9,477 nt of DNA. Source: Nitrospina sp. (lineage in GTDB: Bacteria > Nitrospinota > Nitrospinia > Nitrospinales > VA-1). This document shows, piece by piece, positions 6,600 through 9,477 of this stretch (positions are counted from its first letter, which is position 1; each line of letters starts with the position of its first letter). Location of the stretch: the NCBI GenBank assembly GCA_018647025.1, contig JABGTQ010000001.1, positions 1-9,477 of the forward strand, given 5' to 3'. Made by a program: the position numbers and the translations under genes. The notes beneath the pieces are model-generated. The model did no database searches and was not told the origin of the DNA. It saw nothing but the letters and a program-made list of their open reading frames with translations.

Positions 6600-6770
6600 C
6601 TAAACTTTTTCTTTTCGGGTTTGATTTTTTTGATTCATAACCTCCTCAAGTTCTTCTTCTAAATCTTCTTCACGGTTTTTTTCAATCCTGCGTTTTCTTA
6701 GAGCCAAATTATTTCGCCCTTTGATTGAAGAGGTGAAGCGATAATCTTGATAACTATCATTAAGCCACAT
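6600..6770 (-). CDS. Small highly charged protein, 56 residues, unknown
   Basis: The frame runs from ATG at 6770-6768 to TAG at 6602-6600 and encodes a peptide starting MWLNDSYQDYRFTSS, then KGRNNLALRKRRIEKNREED and a Glu/Leu-rich helix-like tail ending RKEKV. A near-consensus Shine-Dalgarno AAGGAG lies 10 nt upstream. Arg/Lys are concentrated in the middle and Glu in residues 34-43, which suggests a charged helix or coiled coil. There is no signal peptide, Cys, or membrane segment. It lies about 300 bp downstream of the radical SAM gene on the same strand and upstream of the promoter at 6497-6525, so it belongs to neither unit with certainty. No family is recognised. It is not an obvious RiPP precursor, because it lacks a distinct core rich in modifiable residues. 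Confidence 0.6.
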   Translation of the reverse strand: MWLNDSYQDYRFTSSIKGRNNLALRKRRIEKNREEDLEEELEEVMNQKNQTRKEKV

Positions 6771-6771
6771 C

Positions 6772-6870
6772 TTAATAAATCTCCTTACAAAATTTTTCGA
6801 CTTGCATTGCCACGGTCAGGATTATGAAACCCAAACCGTTGGAGGTGGCAATGACAATTCGAATCTTCAT
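6772..6870 (-). CDS. Possible 32-residue membrane peptide (doubtful)
   Basis: ATG at 6870-6868 to TAA at 6774-6772 encodes MKIRIVIATSNGLGFIILTV and then AMQVEKFCKEIY, a hydrophobic stretch with charged ends. Its stop and the next start form TAAGATG, a typical coupled arrangement with the 56-codon gene. Against it, there is no Shine-Dalgarno and the same bases form a long inverted repeat. A chance frame of this length is quite possible. Confidence 0.25.
   Translation of the reverse strand: MKIRIVIATSNGLGFIILTVAMQVEKFCKEIY
6781..6786 (-). promoter_or_regulatory. Ribosome binding site of the 56-codon gene
   Basis: AAGGAG on the minus strand is 10 nt from the ATG at 6770. It is the strongest Shine-Dalgarno in the window and is the main evidence that this small frame is translated. 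Confidence 0.65.
6805..6853. repeat. 9-bp perfect inverted repeat with an inner pair, leader hairpin candidate
   Basis: CATTGCCAC (6805-6813) and GTGGCAATG (6845-6853) are perfect complements 31 bp apart. ACGGT (6812-6816) and ACCGT (6835-6839) form a second, inner pair that can stack on a 7-bp version of the outer stem. On the minus strand it lies about 20 bp before the Shine-Dalgarno of the 56-codon gene, so it could be a structured leader. There is no T-run after it, so it is not an intrinsic terminator. Confidence 0.4.
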
Positions 6871-7048
6871 ATAACTTTGCGTCAAATTAAGCGAAAATGA
6901 TTAGCTTTATCGCCTAAAAATTAAACACTTTGTTTCATTAGTGCATAATTTCAGCGTCAGGAAGATTGGTCGAACCTTATTAAAAACCCCCTAGCAATAG
7001 GAAGGATATTAAATAGCAATGACTTATAAATATTTAGTCATCTCAGTG

Positions 7049-7078
7049 ATTTTCGTCTAACTACTTTGGAAGTGTCAA
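7049..7078 (-). promoter_or_regulatory. Weak promoter candidate for the small-gene region
   Basis: TTGACA (7078-7073) is a perfect -35, followed after 18 bp by GAAAAT (7054-7049), a 4-of-6 match to the -10. It overlaps the radical SAM stop codon and would give the 56-codon gene a leader of more than 250 nt. Confidence 0.25.
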
Positions 7079-8832
7079 CTTGTGGTGAGTTCTTCTTGGT
7101 GGTGACCTAGGTAAAGAAGCCCATCTGACAGTGAATAGTTATCGGGAAAAGTACTCACTTTTTCGTTTATTTTTTCCTGTAACTCACGATACAGTACCTC
7201 AGCTTCTTCAGAGTCCATCCCCGTACTAATTTTATAAGAATAACCGAGGCTTAAGTCATGGTCTGGCGGTGTATGCATATCGGTTATTCCCCATTCAGAT
7301 GGATTATTTTCCAATGGAGTTCCTTTTTCCAAGTCAAACTGAGAAATAATACAGGAAAACCCTGGGGAATTGAGTATACGTTGGTTATTTACAACAAAAT
7401 CAACTGACTCTCGAGCTTCGGTAGGAGTTTCTGTTGGAAATCCAGTAATCAGATAAAAATGCATACCAATACCAATACGTACACACTCTTCAACAATTCT
7501 ATCAATGACCTCAAGTTCAACTCCCTTCTTCATGGAATCCAAGACACGTTGATTATAAGACTCGAGACCAAATATCAACTTACGACACCCGGATTCATAC
7601 AAAAGCTCCATTCGATTTTCTGTAAGCAAACTCTTTTCAAACTTCAATTCCCCGGTCCACTTGATATCAAGGTCTGCCTCAATAATTTTATTAGCAAAGG
7701 TGCGCATAAAATTAATTGGAAGTGCTTCATCGGTGAAGAAAAAATAATTACAATTGTACTTTTCTTTAAGTTTTTGCACATCGGCAACAACATTTTCAGC
7801 ATACCTAACATGAAAATCCATATGGTCAAAAGGAATAGAACAGAACGCACACCTTTCCCAATAACAACCTCGAGAACCCATAATAGGTAATACTCGCTCA
7901 GGCGAAAAATATAAATCTAGAGGCATCCCATCAAAGTCTGGTGTCGGTAGTTTATTGAGTTCTTCTTTTGCAAAAGGGCGGTTCACCCTCACCTTTCCCT
8001 TATCCTCCCAAACTAAATTTGGTACCTTTGAAAGATCACCGCCACCTCTGACTTCTTCAACTAGCTTTAGCATTGGAGTCTCACCTTCGTGGACGATCAT
8101 ACTATCTAAGAACTGGAATGCAGGAGATCCATCGCGCTCCATTCGATCTACTAACTTAGTAAACACGCTACCACCAGCAGTAATATGGATATGGGGAGCG
8201 GCTTGTTTAACTAAATGAGCAAGGGTCAGCCCAGGAATTATCTGCTCTACCGATGTGATAGACACACCAAGAATATCTATGTCCTCTTTGAGAATCGATG
8301 GTAGGTAATGTTCTTTATAAATATCGTAGAAAAAATTCTCATTCGGGTTAGCAAAAGACTCGAAAACTTCCTTCGTTGAGTAAGGAGAGTAACGCATCTG
8401 ACTTCCAATAACAGTCAACTGAGAAGGAAAATATGGGGCAAGAATATTATCAAGCCACACATCAATTATCTTAAGGCTTTCCATATAGCGATCGAGGTTA
8501 TAAAAGTCCTCACATCGAAGAGAATCTTTTGCTGCATCAATTTCATATTTTAGTGCCGGAATAACTTCTTCTGCTTCCTGTAATTTGGCGTACTTTTCTT
8601 GTTCAAATTGAGAGTGCCGGGGTTTATTACCTAATTCCCTTAACTCATCAATAATTCGCTCATAGAGAGGCTTTGTTCTTTCCCAGGTACAAAGGTGATC
8701 TAGAAGCTCAATCGCCAAGTCTCGTTGTTTTACATCTTGAATACCGTGCATATGGAGATATGCTTTGAGACTAGGCAAGCTCAGGTAAGGCTGAGATGGA
8801 TGCCATGATGAGGGAAATACTAGATAAACCAT
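7075..8832 (-). CDS. B12-binding-type radical SAM protein
   Basis: The 585-residue protein has the layout of cobalamin-dependent radical SAM enzymes. Residues 1-45 open with PSSWHPSQPYLSLPSLKAYL. A Rossmann-like B12-binding domain follows (DILGVSITSVEQIIPGLTLA around 186-205, ITAGGSVF around 217-224, HEGET around 248-252). The radical SAM core starts at about residue 315 with SRGCYWERCAFCSIP (Cys323, Cys328, Cys331). The cluster spacing is C-x4-C-x2-C and not the usual C-x3-C-x2-C; I believe this spacing occurs in related GCYW-type enzymes. Later motifs are FTDEALP, KLIFGLES and TGFPTETP. No D-x-H-x-x-G cobalamin ligand motif is visible, as in base-off-independent members. The substrate is unknown; methylation or rearrangement of a peptide, lipid or cofactor are options. 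GGTGG lies about 8 nt before the ATG. A cupin gene starts the unit 55 bp upstream. Confidence 0.88.
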   Translation of the reverse strand: MVYLVFPSSWHPSQPYLSLPSLKAYLHMHGIQDVKQRDLAIELLDHLCTWERTKPLYERIIDELRELGNKPRHSQFEQEKYAKLQEAEEVIPALKYEIDAAKDSLRCEDFYNLDRYMESLKIIDVWLDNILAPYFPSQLTVIGSQMRYSPYSTKEVFESFANPNENFFYDIYKEHYLPSILKEDIDILGVSITSVEQIIPGLTLAHLVKQAAPHIHITAGGSVFTKLVDRMERDGSPAFQFLDSMIVHEGETPMLKLVEEVRGGGDLSKVPNLVWEDKGKVRVNRPFAKEELNKLPTPDFDGMPLDLYFSPERVLPIMGSRGCYWERCAFCSIPFDHMDFHVRYAENVVADVQKLKEKYNCNYFFFTDEALPINFMRTFANKIIEADLDIKWTGELKFEKSLLTENRMELLYESGCRKLIFGLESYNQRVLDSMKKGVELEVIDRIVEECVRIGIGMHFYLITGFPTETPTEARESVDFVVNNQRILNSPGFSCIISQFDLEKGTPLENNPSEWGITDMHTPPDHDLSLGYSYKISTGMDSEEAEVLYRELQEKINEKVSTFPDNYSLSDGLLYLGHHQEELTTS

Positions 8833-8887
8833 AATTTAATCCACCAATTAGGTATAGAATTAAAAGTCAACTAAGTATACTAAATCT

Positions 8888-9205
8888 TTAAGGCTTTGGG
8901 GCCATAAATACCAGAATAACTAATTTATCCTGTGTGTGATTGATCACGCCGTGGTCTTCACCAGCTGGAGCAATCGTTATTTCATCTGGCCCTAGTTCTT
9001 TTTCCTCGATTCCAACAGTTACCATCCCTCTACCCTTGAGAACAAGGTAAACTTTATCCGAATCACCGTGTGAATGGATTTTTTGAGATTGACCCGGTTC
9101 TAAACAGTATATGTCACAAAAAAAATTATCCGTATCAAAAAGGCTTATTTTTTTAAGTTTTTCAGGACTAAACTCAACTATATCTGTCAACTTCACAACT
9201 TTCAT
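8888..9205 (-). CDS. Small single-domain cupin
   Basis: The 105-residue protein is one cupin_2 barrel. Motif 1 is EPGQSQKIHSHGDSDKVYLV with His44 and His46, and Asp48/Asp50 where Glu is common. Motif 2 is PAGEDHGVIN with His85. These residues would hold a divalent metal. Proteins of this size are often metal-dependent sugar or small-molecule enzymes, or ligand-binding sensors, and no substrate can be named. It begins at an ATG with AAGGG about 10 nt upstream. It is the first gene of a two-gene unit with the radical SAM protein, 55 bp away, so a shared pathway is possible. It has no signal peptide and acts in the cytoplasm. Confidence 0.88.
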   Translation of the reverse strand: MKVVKLTDIVEFSPEKLKKISLFDTDNFFCDIYCLEPGQSQKIHSHGDSDKVYLVLKGRGMVTVGIEEKELGPDEITIAPAGEDHGVINHTQDKLVILVFMAPKP

Positions 9206-9224
9206 AATTCTGGCACCCTTAAAT

Positions 9225-9242
9225 TTAAGAAAAAATTCTTAA
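9225..9242. repeat. 7-bp inverted repeat before the cupin gene, operator candidate
   Basis: TTAAGAA and TTCTTAA are perfect arms around AAAA, 20 bp upstream of the cupin ATG and just before its Shine-Dalgarno. Composed mainly of A-T pairs, it would be a weak RNA hairpin, so a protein-binding site is the likelier role. Confidence 0.35.
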
Positions 9243-9275
9243 CACATCAAACTTGTAAGAACCAATCAGCATCCT

Positions 9276-9304
9276 TTTATTAAAATTGGATAAGTAATTT
9301 TCAA
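9276..9304 (-). promoter_or_regulatory. Weak promoter candidate for the cupin/radical SAM unit
   Basis: TTGAAA (9304-9299), a 17-bp spacer and AATAAA (9281-9276) give 5 of 6 and 4 of 6 consensus matches. In such AT-rich DNA similar matches arise by chance. Confidence 0.3.
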
Positions 9305-9431
9305 AAATAAAATTAAAAAAATATTATCCTAAGATTCACATATTTCATAGGGTTACAAAAAAATAATACCACAGAGTACAGCATCATCCAATGCGTTTGA
9401 ATTTCTAGTAAAATATGGGAAACAGGAAATA

Positions 9432-9460
9432 TTGACTTCCAGATTAATATGCTCTATTTT
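9432..9460 (+). promoter_or_regulatory. Candidate plus-strand promoter near the right edge
   Basis: TTGACT (9432-9437), 17 bp, then TATTTT (9455-9460) suggest a divergent transcript leaving the window to the right. The rest of 9206-9477 holds no open frame of note. Confidence 0.3.
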
Positions 9461-9477
9461 TATCAAAAAAAACTTCA

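Larger units (their letters stand above)
6771..7074. other. 304-bp region without a confident gene
   Basis: Between the 56-codon gene and the end of the radical SAM gene there is the inverted repeat at 6805-6853, a doubtful 32-codon frame, a 6-bp dyad (ATGACT/AGTCAT, 7019-7041) and a TTGACA-led candidate promoter at its right edge. Both strands are otherwise broken by stops. A T-run follows a G-run on the minus strand (6991-6980, GGGGGTTTTT), but without a stem, so I do not call a terminator. Confidence 0.5.

Noticed and set aside
6543..6602. TAGCTAC/GTAGCTA 7-bp inverted repeat
   Set aside because: The arms are 46 bp apart, have a self-palindromic core (TAGCTA) and no T-run follows, so neither a terminator nor an attachment site can be supported.
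6754..6900. Plus-strand frame reading DLHCHGQDYETQ, which at first suggests a haem or metal-hydrolase motif
   Set aside because: It has no start codon, is short, overlaps the inverted repeat and the small minus-strand gene, and contains only one Cys.
7459..8218. Plus-strand frames of 143 and 87 codons within the radical SAM gene
   Set aside because: Both are antisense to the conserved radical SAM and B12-binding regions.
1..9477. CRISPR arrays, tRNA or rRNA genes, insertion sequences
   Set aside because: I saw no spaced direct repeats, no tRNA-like cloverleaf or rRNA segments, and no transposase or terminal inverted repeats by reading. A covariance-model search was not possible here.

Overview
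The window is AT-rich and comes from a Gram-negative bacterium. The evidence is a TonB/ExbB energy-coupling pair, an outer-membrane beta-barrel-type protein ending in phenylalanine, a lipoprotein-type cytochrome c and several Sec signal peptides. The gene set resembles marine proteobacterial or SAR324-like genomes, but this is an impression and no lineage marker is present. Every intact gene lies on the minus strand. The only plus-strand coding sequence is a severed fragment.

Left block (1-2874, read right to left): a sialidase-like beta-propeller protein that has lost its N-terminus, a TonB-type protein, a secreted protein made of nine 25-residue EF-hand-like repeats, and the first 28 codons of an ExbB/TolQ-type proton channel that runs off the left edge. 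The genes are tightly packed and look like one operon for an energised outer-membrane process.

Junction (about 2866-2877): the sialidase-like frame and the last 54 codons of a PiT-type phosphate transporter (plus strand) meet head to head, and both have lost their 5' parts. Both reading frames look native across the same 6 bp (CACACG), and an EcoRI site sits there. This is either a genomic rearrangement or a chimeric join made during amplification, cloning or assembly.

Middle block (3126-6465, read right to left): a His/Cys-rich secreted protein, an outer-membrane protein with a Cys/Met-rich N-terminus, a small c-type cytochrome lipoprotein, a TlpA-like thioredoxin and a secreted Lys-rich protein of unknown function. 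A good sigma70-type promoter with a 13-bp dyad at the expected start site lies in front of this unit. Metal-type ligands (His, Cys, Met), a thiol-redox protein and haem together suggest envelope metal (perhaps copper) handling or metalloprotein maturation. That function is inferred.

Right block (6600-9205, read right to left): a cupin, a B12-binding-type radical SAM protein, then a non-coding-looking stretch with an inverted repeat, and a 56-codon charged small gene with a strong ribosome binding site. A possible 32-codon membrane peptide overlaps the inverted repeat. The last 270 bases contain only weak candidate promoters.
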